The notes beneath the pieces were generated by a model, which saw only the letters and a program-made list of their open reading frames with translations, was not told where the DNA came from and ran no database searches. From positions 62,001 through 126,000 of the forward strand of contig JAIVAN010000003.1 of the NCBI GenBank assembly GCA_020171895.1: a stretch of DNA of 64,000 nt. The letters are read 5' to 3'. This document shows positions 1 through 8,699 of this stretch, piece by piece (positions within the stretch are counted from its first letter, which is position 1; each line of letters begins with the position of its first letter). This DNA comes from Bacillus timonensis. GTDB taxonomy: Bacteria > Bacillota > Bacilli > Bacillales > Bacillaceae_L. The position numbers were made by a program, and so were the translations under genes.

Positions 1-1
1 A

Positions 2-283
2 GATATACCATCATTAGGGGAAGAAATTTATGTAATAGGTAATCCGCTTATTTATAGCAGAATCGCCATTGATGGCGAAATCGTCGAAATAACAAATCGT
101 ACAATGAAAATTACAGGTCCGATTGAAAAAGGAAACAGTGGAAGTCCTGTCATTAATGAGGAAGGAAGCGTTATTGGTGTTGTGTATGCAAAAACGATTC
201 CATCTGTCGGCACAGGAGAAGCCTCAAATGGCTTAGCTGTTCCAATTTCGAGCATTCCTAGATTAAATTCTTATGTAAAATAA
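2..283 (+). CDS. Trypsin-like serine protease, C-terminal fragment
   Basis: Only the last 93 codons are in the window; the frame is open from base 2 to the TAA at 281. It contains GNSGSPV, which matches the nucleophile-serine motif of S1-type (HtrA/DegP-like) proteases, followed by an IGVVYAK strand and a SNGLAVPIS segment typical of the end of that fold. No PDZ domain follows, so this is the end of the protein. It is likely exported or membrane-anchored, but the N-terminus that would show this is outside the window. Confidence 0.8.
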   Translation, partial: DIPSLGEEIYVIGNPLIYSRIAIDGEIVEITNRTMKITGPIEKGNSGSPVINEEGSVIGVVYAKTIPSVGTGEASNGLAVPISSIPRLNSYVK

Positions 284-321
284 ATGAGGCGATCTTTTTC
301 GCTTGAAATCAATCGCCTCAT
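284..321. terminator. Hairpin between convergent genes
   Basis: The 10-base arms ATGAGGCGAT (284-293) and ATCGCCTCAT (312-321) pair perfectly. The hairpin lies between the stop of the protease fragment and the 3' end of a minus-strand gene, so it can end transcription from both sides. It lacks a clean T-run on the plus strand. Confidence 0.6.
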
Positions 322-334
322 CATTTCCCACATT

Positions 335-529
335 CTATTCTTCATTCCTTTTATCAAAATACCCATTCACCATTTCTTCAATCTGTTCAGGTTCAGGCTG
401 CTCTCCATTAAAACTGAACGTGATTTCCTCCATGAATTGACCGTTTTGATACACATGAAGAGCTCCTTTTTGATTAATCACACTATATTCTGGTTCGAAT
501 CGGTATCCATTCCTCTCAATTGCACCCAA
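335..529 (-). CDS. Small conserved Bacillus protein, YbxH/DUF5370-like
   Basis: The protein is about 64 residues, acidic and soluble, and starts GAIERNGYRFEPEY. From memory it resembles the small Bacillus YbxH (DUF5370) family of unknown function; no search was run. An in-frame ATG exists at 535, but the AAAGGAGG site is only three bases from it. The TTG at 529-527 is about nine bases away and is the better start. No membrane segment or signal peptide is visible. It is a single gene converging on the protease fragment. Confidence 0.6.
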   Translation of the reverse strand: MGAIERNGYRFEPEYSVINQKGALHVYQNGQFMEEITFSFNGEQPEPEQIEEMVNGYFDKRNEE

Positions 530-697
530 AATCATGAACCTCCTTTATTAACCAATAAGTAGTTTTATCCAATCATCTGAAGATATGCATCATAATTTTT
601 CTGAATATATAAAAAATATATTGACGAACTACGAGCTTTTTAAGATGATAATAGCTATACATAAAAGTAAAAGATGATGCTTATTGGAGGAGTATGA

Positions 698-1327
698 ATG
701 ATCAGTGAAAAAGTAAAACAGAGTTTACGAGATTCCTATGCTAAAAAGGCAACTGAACGTGATCAAACACAAGTTGAGGCTTGGAAGCAAAGAGAAAGAG
801 AGAAGTTTCTACACTCATTATTAGATAATAAACTATCAACCCTTTTAGAAATTGGTTCAGGGCCTGGGAGAGAAGGGATATACTTTCAAGAACAAGGGCT
901 TCAAGTGGTATGTACCGATCTCTCACCAGAAATGGTCAACTTATGTAAAGAAAAAGGACTTGAAGCACATACAATGGGATTTGACGACCTCACCTTCTCA
1001 GATCAATCCTTTGACGCAGTGTGGGCGATGAATTGCCTATTGCATGTACCAAAGCAAGAATTTGAATCCGTTATAGAAGGAATCCGAAGAGTCTTAAAGA
1101 AGAATGGCCTTTTTTACCTAGGTGTATACGGGGGAAAAGATTCTGAAGGGATGTGGGAGGACGACTTTTACGAACCTAAACGGTACTTTTCTTTTTATCA
1201 CCATGAAGACATTCAACAATTAGTTGAAAAGTATTTCGACATTGTGTCTTTTGATATTTTACGTCCTGAAGAAATTGGACAAAAAGAGCTTAGTTTCCAA
1301 TCGTTCATACTTAAACGTGTAGAGTAG
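698..1327 (+). CDS. Class I SAM-dependent methyltransferase
   Basis: 209 residues. The SAM-binding motif I reads EIGSGPG (residues 51-57), and an acidic residue ends strand 2 (D74 in CTDLSPEM). A DAVWAMNCLLHVP segment matches the motif IV region of ubiE-type methyltransferases, followed by the RRVLKKNGLFYLG strand. The substrate cannot be told from the sequence. The start is supported by a TTGGAGGAG site just upstream. It is probably cytoplasmic and monocistronic, with the next gene 85 bases downstream behind its own ribosome binding site. Confidence 0.85.
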   Translation: MISEKVKQSLRDSYAKKATERDQTQVEAWKQREREKFLHSLLDNKLSTLLEIGSGPGREGIYFQEQGLQVVCTDLSPEMVNLCKEKGLEAHTMGFDDLTFSDQSFDAVWAMNCLLHVPKQEFESVIEGIRRVLKKNGLFYLGVYGGKDSEGMWEDDFYEPKRYFSFYHHEDIQQLVEKYFDIVSFDILRPEEIGQKELSFQSFILKRVE

Positions 1328-1411
1328 GTGCCTTATTTGGTGCCTCTTTGGTTTGTGTTTGAAACCAAAAAAGACCAAGAGCCGTCAAATAGATAAAAGG
1401 AGGAGTAACAA

Positions 1412-1876
1412 ATGCTAAAACGGTTCTTATGTTCCTTTTTCATCTTGATAACGTTGAATGGATGTGCAAGTAGTGGAGGGATGGAAGGGGAAAAGCCACC
1501 AGAAAACTTTGTTCAAATAGGAAATGAAAAATATGAAACGATACTTGGAACATATTGTTGGAAGAATAAAAACAAAGGGATATGTGTTGATACTGCAGGT
1601 CCCGTTGAACTTTTAGAAGGGAAATCGCCTATTCAAGTAAAGCCTGGACAAGAAATTACGTTTGTCATGAACTTTGAACCACAACCAAACAAAATTCATT
1701 TGATTCAAATGAATGGAGATGTGGAAACAGAGCTTACTGTAAAGGCTAATCGTTTCACCGCTCCAACACAAAAAGGAATTTACTTTTATTCATATGGAGT
1801 ATGGTGGATGGATGATAAAGAGTCAAATGTTTCAAACGGAGATGCGTTTTACGCCTTTGCGTTAGAAGTACAGTAA
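1412..1876 (+). CDS. Lipoprotein of unknown function
   Basis: 154 residues. A short basic N-terminus (MLKR) and a hydrophobic stretch lead to the lipobox LNGC, with the lipidated Cys at residue 18, so it should sit on the outer face of the membrane. The mature part has a YCWKNKNKGICVD segment with two cysteines about ten residues apart that could form a disulfide, and ends in beta-rich sequence. AAAGGAGGAG lies just upstream of the ATG. No family with known function was recognised. Confidence 0.8.
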   Translation: MLKRFLCSFFILITLNGCASSGGMEGEKPPENFVQIGNEKYETILGTYCWKNKNKGICVDTAGPVELLEGKSPIQVKPGQEITFVMNFEPQPNKIHLIQMNGDVETELTVKANRFTAPTQKGIYFYSYGVWWMDDKESNVSNGDAFYAFALEVQ

Positions 1877-1983
1877 AGAATTAAACTATTCGTGTCGTTC
1901 AGATGGTAAAGAGTATCAAAAGAAACTGAAGGGCATAAGAAAATCGGAAAATAGCAATTTAAGATAAATTCTGAGGTGAAAAA

Positions 1984-2496
1984 ATGGAATCCGTGAATAT
2001 TGAACAACTTACTGTCATGAACAGTCAACGCCTTAACGAGTTATCAGACCTCTTAGTTCAAGTTGTAGTAAATGGGGCTTCAATTGGTTTTTTACCTCAC
2101 TTATTAAAAAGCGATGCGAAAACCTATTGGCAGACTGTTTTAGCACCAGACGTTCTTCTTTTTGTCGCAACATATCAACAAAAAATTGTAGGAAGTATAC
2201 AGCTACATTTGAGCTCAAAACCAAACGGGAAACACCGAGCTGAAATTGCCAAATTAATGACACACCCACAATTTCGCAGACATGGAATTGGTCGAAAATT
2301 GATGGATATGGCAGAAGAGAGTGCTAGAAAAGAAGGGCGCACACTCATTGTCTTAGACACAAGAGAAGGAGACCCTTCGAATCATCTCTACCGAAATCTT
2401 GGGTATATCCAGGCGGGGCGTATACCTCAATATGCGACATCTGCAAATGGAGAACGACATGCGACGATTTTTTATTATAAGCTCATTGATAAATAG
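1984..2496 (+). CDS. GNAT family N-acetyltransferase
   Basis: 170 residues. The acetyl-CoA pyrophosphate loop RRHGIGRKL (motif A, about residues 99-107) is clear. It is preceded by the KLMTHPQF strand and followed by LIVLDTREGDPSNHLYRNLGY, the usual end of the fold. It transfers an acetyl group from acetyl-CoA to an unidentified amine in the cytoplasm. A GAGGTG site precedes the ATG. Neighbours give no clue to its substrate. Confidence 0.85.
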   Translation: MESVNIEQLTVMNSQRLNELSDLLVQVVVNGASIGFLPHLLKSDAKTYWQTVLAPDVLLFVATYQQKIVGSIQLHLSSKPNGKHRAEIAKLMTHPQFRRHGIGRKLMDMAEESARKEGRTLIVLDTREGDPSNHLYRNLGYIQAGRIPQYATSANGERHATIFYYKLIDK

Positions 2497-2567
2497 TTTA
2501 TAAGACTTTAAGATAGGGAAAGAAAGAGTAACGAGAGTAGCTTATATATCTAGGAGAAATGACAAAG

Positions 2568-3185
2568 ATGAATATTATGAAAAAAGGTACCATTCTTACG
2601 ATTGCTGCAGCGATACAAGGAGTTGCGATGGCCACTTTTTTATTCCCGCACTTTATTCCATCTGGAGGTGCAGCGAGTGTAGGAGTCCTATTTAACTATT
2701 TATTGGATGTCCCATTTGCAATCACGCTATGGACTCTAAATGCAAGCTTATTACTTGCAGCGATGAAATGGCTTGGAAAAAGTAATGCTTTGTGGACGAT
2801 GTATTGTGTAACCGTTACTTCTGCAGTGATTAATGCAATTTCACCTCACATGGAAAGGCCACTTTCAAGTGAATTATTAGACTTAACGATTGGATCGGTC
2901 ATTTTTGGAATCGGATTAGGGATTCTTTTCCGTCTTGGGGCGTCATCAGGTGGAATGGATATTTTAGCCCTTATCATATCGAAAACAAAAGGCTATCCTC
3001 CAGGAAAAACACTATTTTGGATTAATGGAAGTATTCTCCTCTTAACAGGGGTAGTAGTCGATTTGAAAATCATACTCTACGCATTAGCATGTCAGTTCAT
3101 TGCAACTAGAATTGTCGATCAGGTACATAAGGTACAAATCCTTTCTAGATTCGGCAGCCTTAAAAAGAATCTATCAAACACGTAA
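2568..3185 (+). CDS. YitT/DUF161-type membrane protein without the C-terminal domain
   Basis: About 205 residues with five to six hydrophobic helices. The segments [11 protein letters not shown] and [14 protein letters not shown] match the paired Gly-rich motifs of YitT (DUF161) proteins. It stops after the membrane region and lacks the cytoplasmic DUF2179 domain of full-length YitT proteins, which are near 280 residues. An ATG at 2559 lies only one base after AGGAGA, so the ATG at 2568 (ten bases away) is the better start. Its transport function is unknown. Confidence 0.75.
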   Translation: MNIMKKGTILTIAAAIQGVAMATFLFPHFIPSGGAASVGVLFNYLLDVPFAITLWTLNASLLLAAMKWLGKSNALWTMYCVTVTSAVINAISPHMERPLSSELLDLTIGSVIFGIGLGILFRLGASSGGMDILALIISKTKGYPPGKTLFWINGSILLLTGVVVDLKIILYALACQFIATRIVDQVHKVQILSRFGSLKKNLSNT

Positions 3186-3217
3186 TTCATACTTATACAA
3201 AAAAAAGGAGATCTCAA

Positions 3218-3511
3218 ATGGAACGACTTGAACAAGGTCAAATTGAAGAAAAAATAAACTCTTTGGAAAATTGGAATCTAACAGATGAAAAATGGATTGA
3301 AAGAAAATATCGATTTAAAGACTATTTAACAGGCATTGACTTTGTCCAAAAAATTGCAAAAATTTCTGAAGAAGCAAATCACCATCCCTTTATTTCGATT
3401 GATTACAAGCTAGTGACGGTGAAAATTTCTTCATGGCAAGCAAGAGGGTTAACAGATTTAGATTTTCAACTCGCAGCTCAATACAATGAAATCTATCAAT
3501 TAGAAATCTAA
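3218..3511 (+). CDS. phhB: Pterin-4a-carbinolamine dehydratase
   Basis: 97 residues, the usual length. The active-site motif EEANHHPF is intact and is followed by the conserved strand VTVKISSW. The enzyme dehydrates 4a-hydroxytetrahydropterin, which phenylalanine hydroxylase makes, so that the pterin cofactor can be recycled. The hydroxylase gene lies just downstream, which supports the assignment. A T-box leader sits between the two genes, so phhB is transcribed ahead of that control point. AAAAGGAG precedes the ATG. Confidence 0.9.
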   Translation: MERLEQGQIEEKINSLENWNLTDEKWIERKYRFKDYLTGIDFVQKIAKISEEANHHPFISIDYKLVTVKISSWQARGLTDLDFQLAAQYNEIYQLEI

Positions 3512-3624
3512 CAAAATACATTTTATGGGTTGACTTTTCAATCTATAGGATGTATTTTATTTACATACATACTTTAACGCTAAAAAGCGTTTAAGTAATA
3601 AAATTAAACGTAATATAACACAGC

Positions 3625-3827
3625 TTGCAAACGAAGTAGTTCCCATTATGCAGCAAATAGAGACTGGGTGATATGGTGAAAATCCAGGCAGAATGAAGAA
3701 CGAATTACACTTGCATTAATAGGCTGATAAATCTGAGTGGATAGATAATGGAATCTATTAAGTAGGGTGGTACCGCGGAGAGTTGCTTCGTCCCTTGTTT
3801 CTAGGGAGAAGTGACTCTTTTTATTTT
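3625..3827 (+). promoter_or_regulatory. T-box riboswitch, probable tRNA-Tyr sensor, in front of phhA
   Basis: The conserved T-box AGGGTGGTACCGCG is at 3764-3777. A terminator follows at 3779-3827, with arms AGAGTTGCTTC and GAAGTGACTCT around a TCCCT/AGGGA stem and then a T-run. Upstream is a Stem I-like region closed by TTGCAA (3625-3630) and TTGCA (3711-3715), with a CTGGGTGATATGGTG segment like the Stem I distal loop. The likely specifier is TAC (3706-3708) in GAATTACAC, a Tyr codon. The UGGU bulge fits an A discriminator base, as expected for tRNA-Tyr. Uncharged tRNA-Tyr would stop termination and raise phhA expression. Confidence 0.9.
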
Positions 3828-3849
3828 AAAAACAAAAGGAGATGGAGAA

Positions 3850-5586
3850 ATGATAAAGGAAAGAACAACTAAAAAAATACCAAACCATTTAAAAAAATAC
3901 GTAGTCGATCAACAATATGAAAAATACACACCAATTAATCAAGCGGTATGGCGCTATGTCATGCGTCAAAACAAGCATTTTTTAAAATATAAAGCACATG
4001 AATCATACATAGGTGGCTTGTTAAAATCAGGCATTTCCATCGAAAAGATTCCTAGTGTAGATGAGATGAACGAAGCACTTTCTCCTTTTGACTGGGGAGC
4101 AGCTAACATTGATGGATTTATTCCTGGAGTCGTTTTTTTCGATTTTCAAGCTCATGGAATATTACCGATTGCCTCTGATATCCGAAAGCTTGAAAACATT
4201 CAATACACACCTGCTCCTGATATTATTCATGAAGCAGCAGGTCATGCACCAATCTTAACCGAACCTCGTTTTTCTGAGTATGTAAAACTATTTGGAGAAA
4301 TCGGGTCAAAAGCCATCGCTTCTCGTGAAGAGCATGAATTGTTTGATGCAATAAGAGACTATTCCAATATATTAGAAGTAGGAACAGCAACAGAAGAAGA
4401 GATTCAGCAAGCAAAACTCAGATTTGAAGAAAAACAAAATGCCATAAAAGAGGTTTCTGAAGCAGAAAAAATATCAAGGCTATACTGGTGGACGGTTGAA
4501 TACGGTATGATTGGCACACCTCATGAGCCTAAAATTTACGGAGCGGGTCTTCTGTCATCTGTTGCAGAAGGAAGAAATAGCTTTAACGATGATGTGAAAA
4601 AGCTCCCATTTAATCTTGATACGGTGGTTCATACAGGCTTTGATATTACTAAGCCACAACCACAGTTATTTGTTTGCGAAAGCTTTGATCAATTAATTGA
4701 TGCGGTAAAGCAGTTCGCTGAAACGATGGCATTTAAGAAAGGTGGTACCGAAGGGTTAGATAAGGCTCATCAATCGAATCGCACCGCTACGTATGAATAC
4801 AGCTCAGGGCTTCAAGTAACAGGAACACTTTCGCAAATTGTTAAAGGCGAAGATGGAGAAGCCATTTATGTAAAAACAGAAGGACCAACGGCACTTGCGA
4901 CTAATAACATTGAACTAAAAGGGCATGGTAAAGATTGGCACCATCATGGATTTGGCTCTCCAATAGGGAAGCTTAAAGATGTCTTAACACCAATTGAACA
5001 ATTAGGGATTCATGAACTCTCTTCAATTGGTATTACGGTAGGAGAAAACGTAAAGCTAGAATTTGAGAGTGGTATTACAGTTAGTGGTGTGACGAAGGAA
5101 ATCATTCGTCACAATGGCAATGTGGTCGTTATCTCCATTGATCATTGTACGGTCACACTAAATGATCAAATTTTATTCCAGCCCCAGTGGGGGATTTACG
5201 ATATGGCTGTTGGCGAGAGGATTACCTCTGTATTTGCTGGAGCTGCTGATTCAGAAACGTTTTTCAGTGATTTAGAGGAAACTCAACAACCTGTTCTTGA
5301 AAAAAATGATGCAACGTTACTCGAGCGATTATATGGAGAGGTAAGGAAGTTACGTGAATCAGACTTTCATTCATTGGAAATTGGAAAGCAAATCCCTTCA
5401 ATTGTAAAAGAGCTCGATACCTATTATGGTGAAGACTGGCTACTTCGTCTAGAAATAATTGAACTTTTAAGCAGTCACAACATATTACCTGAAATATATG
5501 CACACGTATTTGACACACTAAAAAATTTACAAGGAAAAAATGAAGAATTACACGTATTAATTGAACGTGGTTTAAAGCTAGTTTAA
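3850..5586 (+). CDS. phhA: Phenylalanine 4-monooxygenase (phenylalanine hydroxylase), long form
   Basis: 578 residues. The catalytic core of the aromatic amino acid hydroxylases is clear: PDIIHEAAGHAPIL gives iron ligands H127 and H132, and E217 (VEYGMIGTP) is the third ligand. The protein turns Phe into Tyr using tetrahydropterin and oxygen. It is about twice the length of proteobacterial PhhA; the extra C-terminal ~280 residues, beta-rich then helical, are seen in some Bacillus homologues and have no clear function. A GTG at 3811 lies inside the T-box terminator, so the ATG at 3850 behind AAAAGGAGATGG is the start. Confidence 0.93.
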   Translation: MIKERTTKKIPNHLKKYVVDQQYEKYTPINQAVWRYVMRQNKHFLKYKAHESYIGGLLKSGISIEKIPSVDEMNEALSPFDWGAANIDGFIPGVVFFDFQAHGILPIASDIRKLENIQYTPAPDIIHEAAGHAPILTEPRFSEYVKLFGEIGSKAIASREEHELFDAIRDYSNILEVGTATEEEIQQAKLRFEEKQNAIKEVSEAEKISRLYWWTVEYGMIGTPHEPKIYGAGLLSSVAEGRNSFNDDVKKLPFNLDTVVHTGFDITKPQPQLFVCESFDQLIDAVKQFAETMAFKKGGTEGLDKAHQSNRTATYEYSSGLQVTGTLSQIVKGEDGEAIYVKTEGPTALATNNIELKGHGKDWHHHGFGSPIGKLKDVLTPIEQLGIHELSSIGITVGENVKLEFESGITVSGVTKEIIRHNGNVVVISIDHCTVTLNDQILFQPQWGIYDMAVGERITSVFAGAADSETFFSDLEETQQPVLEKNDATLLERLYGEVRKLRESDFHSLEIGKQIPSIVKELDTYYGEDWLLRLEIIELLSSHNILPEIYAHVFDTLKNLQGKNEELHVLIERGLKLV

Positions 5587-5590
5587 TTGA

Positions 5591-5616
5591 AAAAGCAGCG
5601 AGAAATCGCTGCTTTT
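5591..5616. terminator. Bidirectional terminator between phhA and the antiporter gene
   Basis: Arms AAAAGCAGCG (5591-5600) and CGCTGCTTTT (5607-5616) pair perfectly, with T-rich tails in both directions. It serves phhA and the convergent minus-strand antiporter gene. Confidence 0.85.
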
Positions 5617-6846
5617 CTAACTTTGTTCCTTTTGATGTAATATGCCAAGCTTTATGATCAAAGGCTTTAAGGTCAATCCTTGAATCAAAAGCGAAAACAG
5701 TACAACACTAAACGTTAAAAGTAAAATTTCTTCTTTGCCTGGAAACGTTGCAGGAAGACTAAGTGCTAATGCGATGGATAAACTTCCTTTTACCCCACCC
5801 CAGTTTAAGATGATTCTTTCCTTGGCAGACAATTCTTTTACTAGCGCGGTGCTCGTATATAGAGCAATGGTTCGACCGATTAACACAATCAGAATAGCAA
5901 GCAAAATCAATCCCCATTTTCCAGAAAAGTCGATATGTCTAATTTCTAGGCCAACCATTAGGAAGATTAATGAGTTGGCAATCAATGTAATAACATCCCA
6001 AAAGGTGTTAATGTTCGTAGTTGTTTCTTTTGACATCCCGATTTTTCCACCGTAGCTTCCAAACACAAGTCCACCAACAACGACAGCGATCACGCCTGAT
6101 ACATGGAAATGCTCAGCGATGAAGAAACTTCCAAAAAACAAGATTGCTGAAAAAGCAATTTCGAGCGGGTAATCGTCGAAAAAGCGAAGGACTTGTGAAA
6201 AAAGGAAACCAAGGACAAGACCGATGGCAATTCCACCAAGACTAAATTTTAAAAACAATAGGACGCCACTTCCGAAACCTGTGAGTCCCATTTCAATATA
6301 GGAAACTAAATAAACGGTTGAGATTTGAAACAGCACGACAGCAATCCCGTCATTAAAAAGCGACTCTCCTTCAATTGTCGTTGCAAGCTTTTTAGGAACG
6401 CCAATCGTTTTGAAGATAGAAAGGACACTAATTGGATCTGTTGCACTCATTAACGCAGCAAATGTAAATGCTACGACTAAAGGTAATCCAAGTATGTAAT
6501 AAGACCCTCCACCAATTAATAGAAAGGAGAGCAAGGTTCCTCCAAGTGCTAATGCAAGTACAGGTTTTTTTTGCTCATACAGATGTGAAAAAGGTAGCTT
6601 TAAAGTCGCATCTCCTAATAAAATCGGCAGAAACAACGAAATGATAATCGCCTGAAATACTTCTGACCTTGTAATAAATACCTCAGCTTCTTCGATTACT
6701 GGTAATTCTGTTAACCCTAAAAGTAAACCAACAAGAACAAGGGCGATCGAATATGGTTGTTTAATCGTTTTAGAAATCGCAATAACTGTTACAGAAATCA
6801 CTAATAAAATAAGAATTTGAATAAAGACCTCATTAAAAGCGTGCAT
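5617..6846 (-). CDS. CPA1-family Na+(K+)/H+ antiporter, NhaP-like
   Basis: 409 residues with about twelve membrane helices. The CPA1 signature residues are present: ATDP at 135-138 in the helix that carries the ion-binding Asp, and EGESLFND at 159-166. It exchanges cytoplasmic Na+ or K+ for external protons, for pH and ion balance. There is no long C-terminal TrkA-C tail, so it is a short bacterial form. GAGAGGAG precedes the ATG on the minus strand. It is monocistronic and convergent with phhA. Confidence 0.9.
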   Translation of the reverse strand: MHAFNEVFIQILILLVISVTVIAISKTIKQPYSIALVLVGLLLGLTELPVIEEAEVFITRSEVFQAIIISLFLPILLGDATLKLPFSHLYEQKKPVLALALGGTLLSFLLIGGGSYYILGLPLVVAFTFAALMSATDPISVLSIFKTIGVPKKLATTIEGESLFNDGIAVVLFQISTVYLVSYIEMGLTGFGSGVLLFLKFSLGGIAIGLVLGFLFSQVLRFFDDYPLEIAFSAILFFGSFFIAEHFHVSGVIAVVVGGLVFGSYGGKIGMSKETTTNINTFWDVITLIANSLIFLMVGLEIRHIDFSGKWGLILLAILIVLIGRTIALYTSTALVKELSAKERIILNWGGVKGSLSIALALSLPATFPGKEEILLLTFSVVLFSLLIQGLTLKPLIIKLGILHQKEQS

Positions 6847-7016
6847 GGGTTTTCTCCTCTCTGTTCCATACTATCATTAAAATACCCAAATCAAGAATCG
6901 CCTACTCTTTTCTTTATTTGGTGACATCTTCCATTTTAGCACAACCTACTTTGTGCTTCTATGGAGGTATACTTTTTTTGCTCGAAACAAATCGTAAAGG
7001 AGAGGAGGTTTTAAAT

Positions 7017-7253
7017 ATGGTAAATCGAGACCAAGACTATCACGAGCGAGACCCACACTTTGATGGACGAAACGAAGGAGTTTTAAATGACAACAGAGTT
7101 GAAGGTGGGGGACAAATGGGAGTACGGACTGACATGAATCCTGAAAATCTCATTCAACCGAAAAATCCATTTCATATGAATCCATCAAAGCAGGATAAAG
7201 AACTTGAACGGTTTGAGGAATTAATGAAAGGTGAAGAGAAGGGGAGAACGTAA
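7017..7253 (+). CDS. Small hydrophilic protein of unknown function
   Basis: 78 residues, rich in Asp, Glu, Asn and Gly, with no hydrophobic segment; probably largely disordered. The frame extends upstream to 6918, but AGAGGAGG at 7001-7008 places the start at the ATG at 7017. It is the only plus-strand gene between the antiporter and the germination operon. I do not recognise it. Confidence 0.65.
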   Translation: MVNRDQDYHERDPHFDGRNEGVLNDNRVEGGGQMGVRTDMNPENLIQPKNPFHMNPSKQDKELERFEELMKGEEKGRT

Positions 7254-7272
7254 AGGTTCTCCTTTATAATCC

Positions 7273-7434
7273 TTAGGATTTAAATATCGTAAAAAAAGGT
7301 AGCACAAGGATAACAGCTGCTAACGATAATATGGCTAGTGCTCCAATTTTATTTTTCTCTTTCCAAGTAGTAATCCCAAAACCAGCGGTATATAACGAAA
7401 TAATGAGTAGTAAACATCCCGACAAAATCTCCAC
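7273..7434 (-). CDS. Candidate germinant-receptor D subunit (two-helix membrane protein)
   Basis: A 53-codon frame directly after gerC: GTG at 7434-7432, TAA at 7275-7273. A GAGG-type site inside the end of gerC lies eight bases upstream of the GTG. The product begins MEILSGCLLLIISLYTAG, then has a short basic loop (TTWKEKNK) and a second hydrophobic helix ending in FKS, so it is a hairpin of two membrane helices. Small two-helix D proteins encoded in or beside gerA-family operons are known to modulate receptor function in Bacillus. Position, size and topology fit that group; identity by sequence is untested. Confidence 0.65.
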   Translation of the reverse strand: MEILSGCLLLIISLYTAGFGITTWKEKNKIGALAILSLAAVILVLPFFTIFKS

Positions 7435-7436
7435 AT

Positions 7437-8699
7437 CTAATCCCTCATTTCCTCTAGGTCAACTACCTTCGTTTGTTTTCCAAACTCACCTAAATTTACT
7501 GCTACAGAAACCGAGACATCTGCATTTGGATAAGATTTCATCCAATCAAATTTTTCATATTCCGGAATGGTCATAAATTGCTTTCTAGCATAAATGGACC
7601 AAAGAAAAGGTTCACCTTTAAATTCTTCCTGTGTCTTATTAATCACTTTTTCCATTTTTTTTGATATGTTTTCCTCTAAGTATTTCTTCAATTTTTCCTG
7701 CTTTTTAAAATCCTTTGCATAGTTAATCATCGCTGGATCTGACAGTACTTCCACAACAAAGAACATTTTAATGTCAATTTTAGGAGGACCTTGTCCAAGC
7801 TCAATTGAAACGATATTCTCTTTCGTTTTAATCACACGAGAAGCAATCCTGTATTCAGGTTTAAAGGGATCAGGATAAGTGGTTAAAATATCTTTCACAT
7901 CAGATGTAGGATCAAGGAGGAGGGCTACTCTCGTTTCTTCTCCATTCAATTTCCCTATCATTTTCCCTTCTTTAAATACAGCAGACCCAATGAACTGGGT
8001 CGTATTTTTTTTTCCTTTTGTATCTAATTCACCTGCTAAAAACTCATCCTCAGATGCTTTCTTCTGATTTTCCTCCTCACTTTTATTTTGAGTAGACGTG
8101 TATATAGCTAAAAATAAGTCAGCATCCCCCTCAGTAACTTTATAAAATTTATGCAGGTCTGAATCAGGAATCATCCCGGTTTCCACACCACGGTTAGTGA
8201 TGAATTGGAAATATTTATGTGGACGAGTTTCCAGTCTAGGTTTATTTTCTTCAAAGAATACTCTAGCTTTTTCTCTACTGACAAGTAAGCGTATATCTCT
8301 ACGAATCTCCCGATCCTTCGTTGTGTCATAAATGTGACGTATAAAGTTATCATCCTTTGCAAATTCCTCTGAAACAACGATGACCTTTAGTAACGGATAG
8401 GCCAATGCCTTTGCTACGACTGTATTTGCCGTATTTCGAGCAGAAATAAAATCATTAGCAGTAATTGTAATGATTTCGTGTGGCGGCTCACTACTGCTAC
8501 CACCACTTAGTAAAGTACCTACTTCAGGATTTGCAATTAAAAAGGTAATCTCCATTTTATTTTCCTCTTCCGCTTTATCTAGGCCCAGTCCAATTACATA
8601 TGCTTTTTCTTCCACTTCCGTTTTATCCCAGCAACCTGTTAGAAAAAAGGCAATTATACATATGAAAAGTAGTTTCGTCCTATTTTTGTTTTTTCGCAT
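7437..8699 (-). CDS. Spore germinant receptor lipoprotein, GerC/Ger(x)C family
   Basis: 420 residues. The N-terminus is basic then hydrophobic, ending in lipobox LTGC with the lipidated Cys at residue 23 and then WDKTEVEE, the family's start of the mature protein. GerC subunits sit on the outer face of the spore inner membrane with the A and B subunits and are needed for response to nutrients. The start overlaps the end of the B gene by 20 bases, showing translational coupling. The receptor's germinant cannot be predicted from the sequence. Confidence 0.92.
   Translation of the reverse strand: MRKNKNRTKLLFICIIAFFLTGCWDKTEVEEKAYVIGLGLDKAEEENKMEITFLIANPEVGTLLSGGSSSEPPHEIITITANDFISARNTANTVVAKALAYPLLKVIVVSEEFAKDDNFIRHIYDTTKDREIRRDIRLLVSREKARVFFEENKPRLETRPHKYFQFITNRGVETGMIPDSDLHKFYKVTEGDADLFLAIYTSTQNKSEEENQKKASEDEFLAGELDTKGKKNTTQFIGSAVFKEGKMIGKLNGEETRVALLLDPTSDVKDILTTYPDPFKPEYRIASRVIKTKENIVSIELGQGPPKIDIKMFFVVEVLSDPAMINYAKDFKKQEKLKKYLEENISKKMEKVINKTQEEFKGEPFLWSIYARKQFMTIPEYEKFDWMKSYPNADVSVSVAVNLGEFGKQTKVVDLEEMRD

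Noticed and set aside
3811-3849. Upstream extension of phhA to the GTG at 3811
   Set aside because: That codon is inside the T-box terminator stem; the ATG at 3850 has a proper ribosome binding site.
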